A DNA stretch of 64,000 bases, from the NCBI GenBank assembly GCA_037443205.1, contig JBBIOU010000011.1:23195-87194 (forward strand), written 5' to 3'. The position numbers and the translations under genes are program-made. This document shows, piece by piece, positions 42,450 through 50,418 of this stretch. The DNA is from JBBIOU01 sp037443205 (GTDB taxonomy: Bacteria > Bacteroidota > Bacteroidia > Flavobacteriales_D > UBA2798). How positions within the stretch are numbered: the first letter of the stretch is position 1; each line of letters begins with the position of its first letter. The notes below the pieces were generated by a model. The model worked only from the letters and a program-made list of their open reading frames with translations. It searched no databases and was not told where the DNA came from.

Positions 42450-44561
42450 TTAAATTTTTAAAGCAAGTATACACACATCATCTACCTGGTCAAACCCCTT
42501 TTTCCAGTTAAGCCATTCTGTTTGTAGTACTTTTTTCTGTTCGCTTAAAGGTAAATCAGCGTATTTTAATATTAATTCCTTGGTGCGTTTTGTGAGTAGT
42601 TTCTTTCCGTTTATTCCTCCAAATTGGTCGGCAAAGCCATCGCTGGTTAAATATAACTGTTCGCCCGGCAAAACATCAATATTTATGTCGGTAAAGGGAT
42701 TGGTATATTCTTTTTCACCAACGGGATATGGTTGTGCATCTATTTGTAATAATTTTTTATCCCGAACAATATAGAGCGGTCTTTTAGCACCAGCAAAGAG
42801 TAGAGAATTTTTAGTTTTTTGCCAAACACAGAGAGCAATATCCATACCATCACGACCTTTATAATCAGTGATGTTTTTTTTAAATGCTAATTTTATTTCT
42901 TCATTCAACTCATTTAGTATTTCGGATGGTTTTCTTTTTTGCTTAACAATTACAATTTTGTTTAGCAGGTTTATACCAATCATACTCATAAAAGCTCCCG
43001 GAACACCATGTCCGGTGCAATCGGCAACGGCAAACACCGAAAAATCATCTTTAGAATAAGCCCAATAAAAATCGCCACTAACAATATCACGAGGCATAAA
43101 TAATACAAAATGTTCCTCCGAAATTTTATTTAGTTCCTCCTGAGTAGGTAAAATAGCATGTTGTATAGTTTGTGCATAGTTGATGCTATCGGTTATATCT
43201 TTATTTTTTTCTTCGATAATGTCTTTTTGTTTGCTGATTTCTGCATTTTTCTTTTCTAATTCAGCGTTGGCTTTTTTCTTATAATGATATCGGTTATAAA
43301 GTGCATAACTTAAACCGAATAAAATAATAATACCTCCCAATGTAGCATACAAGAGTATATTTTTTCGGTAAATTTTTTCATCCTTTTTTATAGATTCAAT
43401 TTTTTGTAAATTAAGTTGGTTTTCTTGTTCCTGAATTATCCTTTTTTTCTTTTCGTCTTCATACTCTTGTTGAATTTTCTCTATAGCTTCATCGTTTTGT
43501 TTAGCCAACATAGAATCTCTGTGTTGATAAAGTTTTTCAAAAAAATATAAGGCTTGACGATGGTTTTCCAAATGTTTATAAATTTCAGTCAACTCCATCA
43601 AAGATTCGGATATCCCTTTGTCGTATATATTTTCTGTGGCTATGTTTAGGGCTTTACTGGCATATTCGAGCGATTTATCATAATTAGATTGTTTTTTATA
43701 AGCTCTGGCTATGTATGTATAAATATCACAAATTCCTCTTTTTTCATCAAGCTCAATTTTTATTTTAAGTGATTTATTAAAATAATCAAGCGCTTGCCCG
43801 ATTTTGTTTTCTTCAAGCAACAAACCTCCAATATTCATATAGGCAACACCAAGGCTGTTTTTGTTATTAGTTTTTTCGTATATTTCAGCAGCTTTTTTGT
43901 AATAGTCAGCAGCTTTTGACAGCTTTCCGGATAGTTTATTCAATACGCCAATATTATTATACGAATCGGCAATGCCGTTTAAATTATTTTCTTTAATTCT
44001 GTAGTTTAATGCCTTGGTAAAATATTCTTCAGATTGCTGAGTCATACCCCTGTAAAAATAGATGATGGCTATATTGTTGCAAGCAGCAGCTAAAAGCTCG
44101 TAATCGTTCATTTGCTCGGCATATTTTAATGTTTGCATGTATCTTAATATAGCGTTTTCATAATCGCCCATGTGTTGGTAAATAACACCGATTGAATTAG
44201 AAATACTGGCCAGTTTATGTTCTTTTTTCTTTTTTAGTTTGCTATATTCTTGTTCTGCTTTTTGATAAAATTTAAGAGCCTTTTCGTGTTCGCCTTTTAT
44301 CATAAAATATTCGCCATAGCAATGATACATATAACCTTCGGCAGGTTTATACCCATTTAGAGCGATTTGTTGTAACAATTGTATATATGTAAAGGCTTTG
44401 TCAGGATTAGTTTCTTTGTAATGCCAAAATAATTGGTATAAAGCAGTTGTTTTAACCGAATCGTTATTAGCTTTATAATATTGTTCCTCTAATTCTTTGA
44501 TGTTTTCTGAAAACAGCAAATGATTAAAAAACAATAGTAAAAGAGATAATTTAATTCGCAT
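42450..44561 (-). CDS. TPR sensor with SpoIIE-type PP2C phosphatase domain
   Basis: A 703-residue protein from MRIKLSLLLLFFNHLLFS, a signal peptide. A periplasmic array of TPR repeats follows (about 20-350; ILRYMQTLKYAEQMNDYELLAAACNNIAIIYF, SYNNIGVLNKLSGKLSKAADYYKKA), then a coiled coil. One membrane helix (NILLYATLGGIIILFGLSYALY, near 400) leads through a second coiled coil (about 428-460) to a cytoplasmic SpoIIE/PP2C phosphatase (about 470-703; PRDIVSGDFYWAY, VADCTGHGVPGAFMSMIG, GRDGMDIALCVW). Such proteins pass an envelope signal to serine/threonine dephosphorylation of anti-anti-sigma-like targets. No partner kinase is nearby. Confidence 0.9.
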   Translation of the reverse strand: MRIKLSLLLLFFNHLLFSENIKELEEQYYKANNDSVKTTALYQLFWHYKETNPDKAFTYIQLLQQIALNGYKPAEGYMYHCYGEYFMIKGEHEKALKFYQKAEQEYSKLKKKKEHKLASISNSIGVIYQHMGDYENAILRYMQTLKYAEQMNDYELLAAACNNIAIIYFYRGMTQQSEEYFTKALNYRIKENNLNGIADSYNNIGVLNKLSGKLSKAADYYKKAAEIYEKTNNKNSLGVAYMNIGGLLLEENKIGQALDYFNKSLKIKIELDEKRGICDIYTYIARAYKKQSNYDKSLEYASKALNIATENIYDKGISESLMELTEIYKHLENHRQALYFFEKLYQHRDSMLAKQNDEAIEKIQQEYEDEKKKRIIQEQENQLNLQKIESIKKDEKIYRKNILLYATLGGIIILFGLSYALYNRYHYKKKANAELEKKNAEISKQKDIIEEKNKDITDSINYAQTIQHAILPTQEELNKISEEHFVLFMPRDIVSGDFYWAYSKDDFSVFAVADCTGHGVPGAFMSMIGINLLNKIVIVKQKRKPSEILNELNEEIKLAFKKNITDYKGRDGMDIALCVWQKTKNSLLFAGAKRPLYIVRDKKLLQIDAQPYPVGEKEYTNPFTDINIDVLPGEQLYLTSDGFADQFGGINGKKLLTKRTKELILKYADLPLSEQKKVLQTEWLNWKKGFDQVDDVCILALKI

Positions 44562-44617
44562 AAACATGCCTAAAGGTAATTTTATTTTATAAAATATGTA
44601 TATTGGTAACAAATATT

Positions 44618-45754
44618 ATGAATACACCGGGTAAAAACGCCATTTTAATTATACATGGCATAGGTCAGCAAAAGCCCTACGAAACACTCGATAGTTTTGT
44701 TAGGGGAATATGTAATGCTTTTTGCAACAAAAATTTAAAACTGCATCATCATATTTTTGAAAACAGTGAAAACAATAAAAAAGGTAGTTATGTGCGGATT
44801 GAAATTGATGGCGGGCGTCAGTACCTGGATGTTTATGAATATTATTGGTCGCATTTAACAGAAAGACAAATTTCGGATAAAGAAATATATAAATGGGTAT
44901 TACAAACATTAAAAGCTACAGAAAATTTTGCTACAACATACCCTGATTTAGTAAGTAATAATTTGAATGTGCAAAAAGAATGGGGTATTTCTAAATACTC
45001 TAAAAAAGTTCGAATGCTCAGAAAGTATATGTTTATTATACGTTGGTTTGGAACTTTGTTAGCTTTTTTGCCACCGATAAAAATTTTAGATTGGTTCTAT
45101 AAAATGTTTGTTGAGCAGCTATTAGTAGGTTATATAGGAGATATTGCTGTTTATACAAGTATTGATATAAAATCTAAACATTACGAAACACGTAAATTAA
45201 TATTAAATGGTGCAATAAACGAATTAAAAGCAATATTAAAATCTAATATTGATTATGATAATGTTATTTTAGCCGGCCACTCTTTGGGCAGCGTCATTGC
45301 ATTTGATGTGCTGAACAAACTAAATATAGAAGCAAACACTAATGCTGAAACACACACGCAATGTCAAAAAGTTAAAAAACTTATAACTTTTGGTTCTCCT
45401 TTAGATAAAACAGCCTTTTTTTTCAGGGATATATCGAATAAAAACCAATATGTGAGACGACAATTATTAAATCATTTATATGGTTTTAAGGTAAAAAATA
45501 ATCTCTTGTACGAAGGGAAAGAAAATATTTTACTGTCAAGTCCTGTAAAAATACAATTTGACCATATTAAATGGTTAAATTTTTATCATGCCAAAGACCC
45601 GGTTAGCGGACATTTAGATTATTATAAAGTTGATGAAAACATTGTGTGCCGTTTTGAAAACAAAGAATTTGAAAAATTTGGTATTGCGCACATTGGATAT
45701 TGGGAACACAAGCCGATGTACGAAAAATTTTTGACGGATATTTTCTCATCTTAA
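44618..45754 (+). CDS. Alpha/beta hydrolase-like protein
   Basis: A 378-residue protein with the N-terminal AILIIHGIGQQKPYETLDSFVRG (oxyanion-type HG loop) and a Ser nucleophile elbow VILAGHSLGSVIAFDVLNKL near residue 223. A candidate acidic residue lies in FYHAKDPVSGHLDYY, and a late His in GIAHIGYWEHK completes a plausible triad. The insert at about 110-180 holds an aromatic/hydrophobic patch (YMFIIRWFGTLLAFLPPIKIL) that may touch membrane. The ATG at 44618 is used rather than the upstream TTG at 44603. Likely a lipase/esterase-type enzyme; substrate unknown. Confidence 0.75.
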   Translation: MNTPGKNAILIIHGIGQQKPYETLDSFVRGICNAFCNKNLKLHHHIFENSENNKKGSYVRIEIDGGRQYLDVYEYYWSHLTERQISDKEIYKWVLQTLKATENFATTYPDLVSNNLNVQKEWGISKYSKKVRMLRKYMFIIRWFGTLLAFLPPIKILDWFYKMFVEQLLVGYIGDIAVYTSIDIKSKHYETRKLILNGAINELKAILKSNIDYDNVILAGHSLGSVIAFDVLNKLNIEANTNAETHTQCQKVKKLITFGSPLDKTAFFFRDISNKNQYVRRQLLNHLYGFKVKNNLLYEGKENILLSSPVKIQFDHIKWLNFYHAKDPVSGHLDYYKVDENIVCRFENKEFEKFGIAHIGYWEHKPMYEKFLTDIFSS

Positions 45755-45956
45755 TCGGTAAATTACATTTTATGTGAATATAATCCAATAATTATTGCGT
45801 TTTCTGTAAATGCGATGTTATATGGTTAGATATATGCATGGAGATAAATGTAAATTATTTTTAATGATTTAGAAGAGAACAATACATATAGTAAATTTCA
45901 GTTAAATATCAATTATTTTTACGCTTAGATACAATCGTAATATAATCATATTATTT

Positions 45957-46433
45957 ATGAAAAACATCTTCTCGCCATCTATTACATTAATTATAATATG
46001 TATTATCTTAATATATTTGTTTTCTTGTAACGAATCAATTAATCGCACACAGCACATGAAAAAAACAATAATTACAAGCAATGCTCCTAAACCTATAGGT
46101 CCTTATAGTCAGGCAGTTTTAATTGGCAATACGCTGTATGTAAGCGGTAATATTGCCATAAATCCCGAAACAGGAAACCTTGACACAGCCGATATAAAGA
46201 CTGAAACAAACAGAATTATGCAAAATATTAAAGCCATATTAAACCAGGCAAATATGGATTTCTCTGATATTGTTAAAACTACTATTTTTTTAAAAGATAT
46301 GAATGATTTTGCTTCAGTTAACGAGGTTTATGGTTCATATTTTCAATCAGATTTTCCGGCCAGAGAAACCGTGCAGGTGTCGCGTTTGCCCAAGGACGTA
46401 AATGTAGAGATTTCAGTTATAGCTTTTAAATAA
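45957..46433 (+). CDS. RidA family protein with lipoprotein-type N-terminus
   Basis: From residue 34 (MKKTIITSNAPKPIGPYSQAVLIGNTLYVSG) this is a standard RidA enamine/imine deaminase, ending ARETVQVSRLPKDVNVEISVIAFK with the conserved Arg. The frame begins 33 codons earlier with MKNIFSPSITLIIICIILIY followed by LFSC, a convincing lipoprotein signal and lipobox. If the first ATG is used, the enzyme is exported and lipid-anchored. If ATG 46056 is used it is an ordinary cytoplasmic RidA that detoxifies 2-aminoacrylate. The sequence does not decide this alone; the strength of the signal favours the long form. Confidence 0.85.
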   Translation: MKNIFSPSITLIIICIILIYLFSCNESINRTQHMKKTIITSNAPKPIGPYSQAVLIGNTLYVSGNIAINPETGNLDTADIKTETNRIMQNIKAILNQANMDFSDIVKTTIFLKDMNDFASVNEVYGSYFQSDFPARETVQVSRLPKDVNVEISVIAFK

Positions 46434-46457
46434 GCTTGTGTTTTTTTCTGAAAATTT

Positions 46458-46596
46458 ATACCTTAAATAGTACAAATATAAACATATAAAACAAATTTAT
46501 ACCATAAAAGGTATAAAAATAAAAATATTATTAAAATTATACCTAAAATAGCATAAATATTTAGGAAAATTATTAAATTTGTACCATTAAAGGTAT
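46458..46596 (+). promoter_or_regulatory. Four phased operators upstream of hipB
   Basis: Four 16-bp sites of form TACC-N6-GGTA: 46458-46473 (ATACC/AGTAC), 46499-46514 (ATACC/GGTAT, perfect), 46539-46554 (ATACC/AGCAT) and 46581-46596 (GTACC/GGTAT). Starts are 41, 40 and 42 bp apart, close to four helical turns, so all lie on one face of the DNA. Each is preceded by AAATTT or AAAATT. The last overlaps the -7 box end and sits 5 bp before the hipB ATG, as expected for an autorepressing antitoxin. Confidence 0.75.
46574..46581 (+). promoter_or_regulatory. -7 promoter box of the hipBST-like operon
   Basis: TAAATTTG, exact TAnnTTTG. Its final G is the first base of the fourth operator, so HipB bound there would cover the start point of transcription. 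Confidence 0.55.
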
Positions 46597-46601
46597 AAAT
46601 A

Positions 46602-46838
46602 ATGAAGAAAAAATTAACCCAATTAAGTAGCCATATAAAATTGAAGCGTAAACAATATAAGCTTACTCAGCCCGAATTAGCAGTAAAGTCGGGAGTAGGT
46701 TTGCGCTTTATAAGAGATTTAGAACAAGGTAAAAAGACACTTAGAATGGATAAGGTAAACGATGTACTAAAATTGTTTGGCGAAGTTTTAGGCCCTGTAC
46801 CCTTAGACAGAGAAAAGCTATTAAATGAAGATATATGA
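46602..46838 (+). CDS. hipB: HipB-like antitoxin/repressor
   Basis: A 78-residue XRE-type helix-turn-helix protein (LSSHIKLKRKQYKLTQPELAVKSGVGLRFIRDLEQGKKTLRMDKVNDVLKLFG). It is the usual first gene of hip modules and is expected to bind the four operators upstream and repress its own operon. In tripartite HipBST systems HipB augments the antitoxin effect rather than being the main neutraliser. It overlaps the next gene by 4 bp (ATGA). Confidence 0.9.
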   Translation: MKKKLTQLSSHIKLKRKQYKLTQPELAVKSGVGLRFIRDLEQGKKTLRMDKVNDVLKLFGEVLGPVPLDREKLLNEDI

Positions 46839-47161
46839 ATCGAAGCGGAAAAGTATATATAAATAATGTTTATTGCGGAATTATATACGAAAATGATGAA
46901 GGTTATTTTTTTAGTTATGATGACAATTACCTGAGCAATAAAAATTCGCAAGCGGTTTGCATGGCAATGCCATTATCAGAAAAAACCTATCACAGTAAAA
47001 CACTGTTTCCCTTTTTTGATGGATTAATACCCGAAGGATGGTTACTTGACATAGCCGAAAAAAATTGGAAAATAAATTACAGAGATCGCATGGGTTTATT
47101 GTTGGTATGTTGCAAAGACTGTATAGGATCAGTTAGCATTGAAAAAAATGAAGAATTATAA
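46835..47161 (+). CDS. hipS: HipS-like antitoxin (stand-alone HipA N-terminal subdomain)
   Basis: A 108-residue protein matching only the N-terminal subdomain of HipA: GKVYINNVYCGIIYENDEGYFFSYDDNYL, AMPLSEKTYHSKTLFPFFDGLIPEGWLLDIAEKNW, GLLLVCCKDCIGSVSI. In the E. coli HipBST system the corresponding short protein HipS is the antitoxin and places a Trp near the kinase active site; Trp69 in PEGW is the natural candidate here (inference). It overlaps hipB by 4 bp and hipT by 14 bp, so the three are translationally coupled. Confidence 0.85.
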   Translation: MNRSGKVYINNVYCGIIYENDEGYFFSYDDNYLSNKNSQAVCMAMPLSEKTYHSKTLFPFFDGLIPEGWLLDIAEKNWKINYRDRMGLLLVCCKDCIGSVSIEKNEEL

Positions 47162-48173
47162 AAAAAAATATTATTCGAATTTAGAAAAATTTACCCAACA
47201 AGTTCAGGAACCCGAAGTATTTTTGGGCACTCGTTGTTTGCATTGTTACGAAGCATTGAATGAACCCGAAACCGAGGTACATCGTGCATGCAACAAACGA
47301 TTTTACGGTCAATTAAAAACTCCACGGCTAAATTATGATTTAGATAATTTCCACGATCTTGCAGCTAAGGTTATCCTTAGCAGTATGTCGGTAACAGGCG
47401 TGCAGGCAAAAGTATCGCTTAGCTTACATCGCAAAAAAGATAAAAACCCGACAAAAAAACTCACCATAGTTGGTTTGTATGGAGATTACATATTAAAATC
47501 GCCATCACCATATTACGCAGAGTTGCCACAATTAGAAAGTGTAACCATGCACATGGCAGATGTTTGTGGCTTACCGGTAGTGCCCCATAGTTTAGTCAGA
47601 TTACAAGACGGAAATTTATGTTATATCACTAAAAGAGTTGATAGAACACGACAAGGCAAACTAGCTATGGAAGATATGTGTCAATTAAGCGGCAGGCTTA
47701 CCGAAGATAAATATAAGGGCAGTCATGAGCAGGTGGCTAAATTACTTTTAAAATATTCAGATACTCCTTTATTGGATGTAACTAATTTTTATGAGCTTGT
47801 ATTATTTTGTTTTTTTACAGGAAATGCTGATATGCATCTTAAGAATTTTTCTCTAATAAAGAAAGAGGGAATAGGATACAGTCTTTGCCCTGCATACGAT
47901 TTAGTACCTACCGCCTTGGTTAATGAAGCTGATAAAGAAGAATTGGCATTAACACTTAACGGAAAAAAAAGTAAAGTAAATTATCGTGATTTTTTATTTG
48001 CTTATGAAAACAGTGGGTTAAGTAAAAAAGTGTTGGACGATACCCTTGAACTCTTTACTTACTGTAAGCCCGAAATACTGGATGTTTTAGAAAAAAGTTT
48101 TTTAAGCGATGAGATGAAATATAAATATTTTATGTTAGTTGAGAAAAGATATAAGCAGTTGGGGCTAAGTTAA
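47148..48173 (+). CDS. hipT: HipT-like serine/threonine kinase toxin
   Basis: A 341-residue HipA-fold kinase lacking the N-terminal subdomain, which is the separate upstream gene. A Cys/His knuckle (C30, C33, H45, C48) opens the protein, followed by the Gly-rich loop SVTGVQAK (81-88) and the ATP Lys in YILKSPS (117). The catalytic loop NADMHLKN (226-233, Asp228 as base) and the metal Asp in PAYDL (251) are all intact, so the toxin looks active. E. coli HipT phosphorylates TrpS; the target here is unknown. ATG 47148 is used; a TTG 9 bp upstream is also in frame. Confidence 0.88.
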   Translation: MKNYKKKYYSNLEKFTQQVQEPEVFLGTRCLHCYEALNEPETEVHRACNKRFYGQLKTPRLNYDLDNFHDLAAKVILSSMSVTGVQAKVSLSLHRKKDKNPTKKLTIVGLYGDYILKSPSPYYAELPQLESVTMHMADVCGLPVVPHSLVRLQDGNLCYITKRVDRTRQGKLAMEDMCQLSGRLTEDKYKGSHEQVAKLLLKYSDTPLLDVTNFYELVLFCFFTGNADMHLKNFSLIKKEGIGYSLCPAYDLVPTALVNEADKEELALTLNGKKSKVNYRDFLFAYENSGLSKKVLDDTLELFTYCKPEILDVLEKSFLSDEMKYKYFMLVEKRYKQLGLS

Positions 48174-48196
48174 ATATTCATGCCAAAAATTTATTT

Positions 48197-48724
48197 CTAA
48201 TTATGATGTATGTTTTTAGGTTTGTAAAAAAATATGGCGTCAATAATATAAAGAGCCATTAGTATTAATGGAATAATGTATTCAAAACGGCTTTGTTCGT
48301 TATTGATAAAATCCATTCCTAACCAAAAATATATGGTAGGTAAGCTGATAATAAAACTGATAAATAATAAATAATAACCCAATTTATAAGATCGCCACAG
48401 CAAGATGATTGCGGTTAAAAACAAGCCTGCACAGCATAATTCAATTATGCAAACGGTAAAGTAAGTGTCTTTTAAATTATCAATGGCATAGCGCTCGCCT
48501 ACGGTATTAAAAAGGTTATTTATTTTTTCTGTTTTTGGTAATACTTCTATCATTTGGATAGCTATTAAATTAATTGAATATCGGGCTATCCACCAAAAAA
48601 AATACAGGATGGATAAGATAAGCACTATTTGTGTGTAAACTGAGGGATTATATTTTCCTAAAATAAAATTCTTTATTCCCCTAACGCCAATTTGATATGT
48701 GTCTATTTTTACGGATTCAGCCAT
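48197..48724 (-). CDS. Hypothetical four-helix membrane protein
   Basis: A 175-residue protein with four hydrophobic segments (IVLILSILYFFWWIARYSINLIA, TVCIIELCCAGLFLTAIILLW, LGYYLLFISFIISLPTIYFWL, YIIPLILMALYIIDAIFFY). No family is recognised. Its start overlaps the 3' end of the M61 peptidase gene by 16 bp, so it is co-translated with it; a link to peptidase function is only contextual. Confidence 0.7.
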   Translation of the reverse strand: MAESVKIDTYQIGVRGIKNFILGKYNPSVYTQIVLILSILYFFWWIARYSINLIAIQMIEVLPKTEKINNLFNTVGERYAIDNLKDTYFTVCIIELCCAGLFLTAIILLWRSYKLGYYLLFISFIISLPTIYFWLGMDFINNEQSRFEYIIPLILMALYIIDAIFFYKPKNIHHN

Positions 48725-50418
48725 TTTTCAAAATTAAGTGTTTGTTCATGGTTGAGTGTTTTACATTCCGACACCACACATTTTTTATAATAAGCATTTT
48801 CTTTAAATAGAAGCTTTACATTTTTAGTTCCAAAGTTATTTGTTACTTGTATTTCTATATCATTTCCGTTATAATCATTAAACCATTTACCTATATCATT
48901 ATTAACAGGATGATTGTTCATTGCAAGAATCTGATCGCCTGTATTCAGGTATGAATTTTCGGCCAATTCGGGATGAATACCCGAAATAATGATTTTGTCA
49001 GATTGTTCGGTTAATTTTATTCCATAGTTATTTTCATGGCAATGTTCACTAGGAAAAATATTTAATTCAAGTCCTATAAAAATTAAGGCTTCGTTCAGTA
49101 ATTCAAAATAAGAGTGAGTTCCGTTAACTAATTTTTCAAAATATTCATCAAACGATATACCCGAGAATTTTTCTAACAGATTTTTATAATCATTTTCAGT
49201 GTATCCCTTATTATTTTTATAAAAGTCATGATAGAGAGCATACATTACATTATGTAAAGAATATTGATGTTTGCTGTGTTTTCGTATTAAAATATCGGCA
49301 ATAAAGGCCAGTAAAAATCCTTCGGTATAAATAGAAACTTTTCTGGCAGGTATTCCGGGTGTATAGCCATCAAGCCAGGTGTCAAATGATGACTCTGCAA
49401 CAGAATAATTAAAGCGACCGTAATTATCAAGATGTTTTTGTATTTGTTCAGAAAATTCTTTTAGAAATTGTTCTTTACTAAAAACACCTGAGGCAAGGAG
49501 AAAATAATCGCCCATGTATGTTGTAACACCTTCAGCTACATATCCTGTTTTGAAATAGTTTTCTTGTGTATAATCATAGGGATACATTTCTTGTGGTCTG
49601 ATGGATTTTATATTCCATGTGTGATATAATTCATGCGAGCATAAACCTAATAAGTCGGTATATCGTTCATGCATAAGGCTATGTGCAGGTCCTATAGCAT
49701 TTACGCTGGATGTTAGATGCTCTACTCCATGATAGAAATGGTATGGCAGAGCATGTATCAGGAAATAATACTCATTTACAGGAAATTCTTTGAATGCAGC
49801 TATTTGTTTTTTTGCGAACCCCGAAAAGTCGCATATAATTTTGTCATGATTGATAGTGCAGTTGCCTTGTATGCATATATAAAAGTTATAATCATCAACC
49901 TTAAAACTGTATTTTTTAAGATTAACTGATGCTATAAATGGACTGTCGGCAATTTCATGAAAATTTTTTGCTTCAAACAAGTTATTACCAACTTGTTTTA
50001 AACCACATGCTATTTTATAATTATCGGGAACGTCAATATATAATGTTGAAGGTTTTTCTATATTATCCGTATCGTACATCAGGCAGTTTACAGGATTTAC
50101 ATATAATAATTCTTCATTGACATAAGTAGAACCTGCATTTAATTCGTTAGCAAAATACTGATATTGTATTTCTATTGTTTCACTGAATAAAGTGTTTACT
50201 TGCCACAAATCTTTAGTAATTTTTTTAAAGCTAAGTTTATTGTTATTTGCATCAAGCACTTTGAATGAACGTATATTTTTAGCAAAGTTTCCTAGTTCAT
50301 ATCTGCCCGGTCGCCAGGCAGCTAATTGCATATTAATAATTGCTCGTGATTGTGATTTTACAATAATGCTAACGTCTATAAACTTTTTTGATGCAGAAGG
50401 TTTTATTTTGTAAATCAT
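48709..50418 (-). CDS. M61 family metallopeptidase with PDZ domain
   Basis: The 569-residue protein has an N-terminal beta-sandwich (IDVSIIVKSQSRAIINMQLAAWRPGRYELGNFAKNI), the zinc motif SHELYHTWNIKSIRP (HExxH near residue 263) and a downstream Glu in GYVAEGVTTYMGDY. A C-terminal PDZ-like domain (about 490-530; ISGIHPELAENSYLNTGDQILAMNNHPV) follows. This is the M61 glycyl-aminopeptidase layout. No signal peptide is visible, so it is probably cytoplasmic, though some relatives are exported. Its start overlaps the stop of the upstream gene by 4 bp. Confidence 0.92.
   Translation of the reverse strand: MIYKIKPSASKKFIDVSIIVKSQSRAIINMQLAAWRPGRYELGNFAKNIRSFKVLDANNNKLSFKKITKDLWQVNTLFSETIEIQYQYFANELNAGSTYVNEELLYVNPVNCLMYDTDNIEKPSTLYIDVPDNYKIACGLKQVGNNLFEAKNFHEIADSPFIASVNLKKYSFKVDDYNFYICIQGNCTINHDKIICDFSGFAKKQIAAFKEFPVNEYYFLIHALPYHFYHGVEHLTSSVNAIGPAHSLMHERYTDLLGLCSHELYHTWNIKSIRPQEMYPYDYTQENYFKTGYVAEGVTTYMGDYFLLASGVFSKEQFLKEFSEQIQKHLDNYGRFNYSVAESSFDTWLDGYTPGIPARKVSIYTEGFLLAFIADILIRKHSKHQYSLHNVMYALYHDFYKNNKGYTENDYKNLLEKFSGISFDEYFEKLVNGTHSYFELLNEALIFIGLELNIFPSEHCHENNYGIKLTEQSDKIIISGIHPELAENSYLNTGDQILAMNNHPVNNDIGKWFNDYNGNDIEIQVTNNFGTKNVKLLFKENAYYKKCVVSECKTLNHEQTLNFEKWLNP

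Noticed and set aside
44603..44617. TTG start of the alpha/beta hydrolase
   Set aside because: An ATG five codons later gives the same domain, and nothing upstream favours the rare start.
46835..48173. A single hipA gene broken by a frameshift or sequencing error
   Set aside because: The summed length is close to HipA, but the kinase gene starts with its own Cys/His knuckle and ATG, and the short gene ends where known stand-alone HipS proteins end. The arrangement matches HipBST order, so two genes are more likely.
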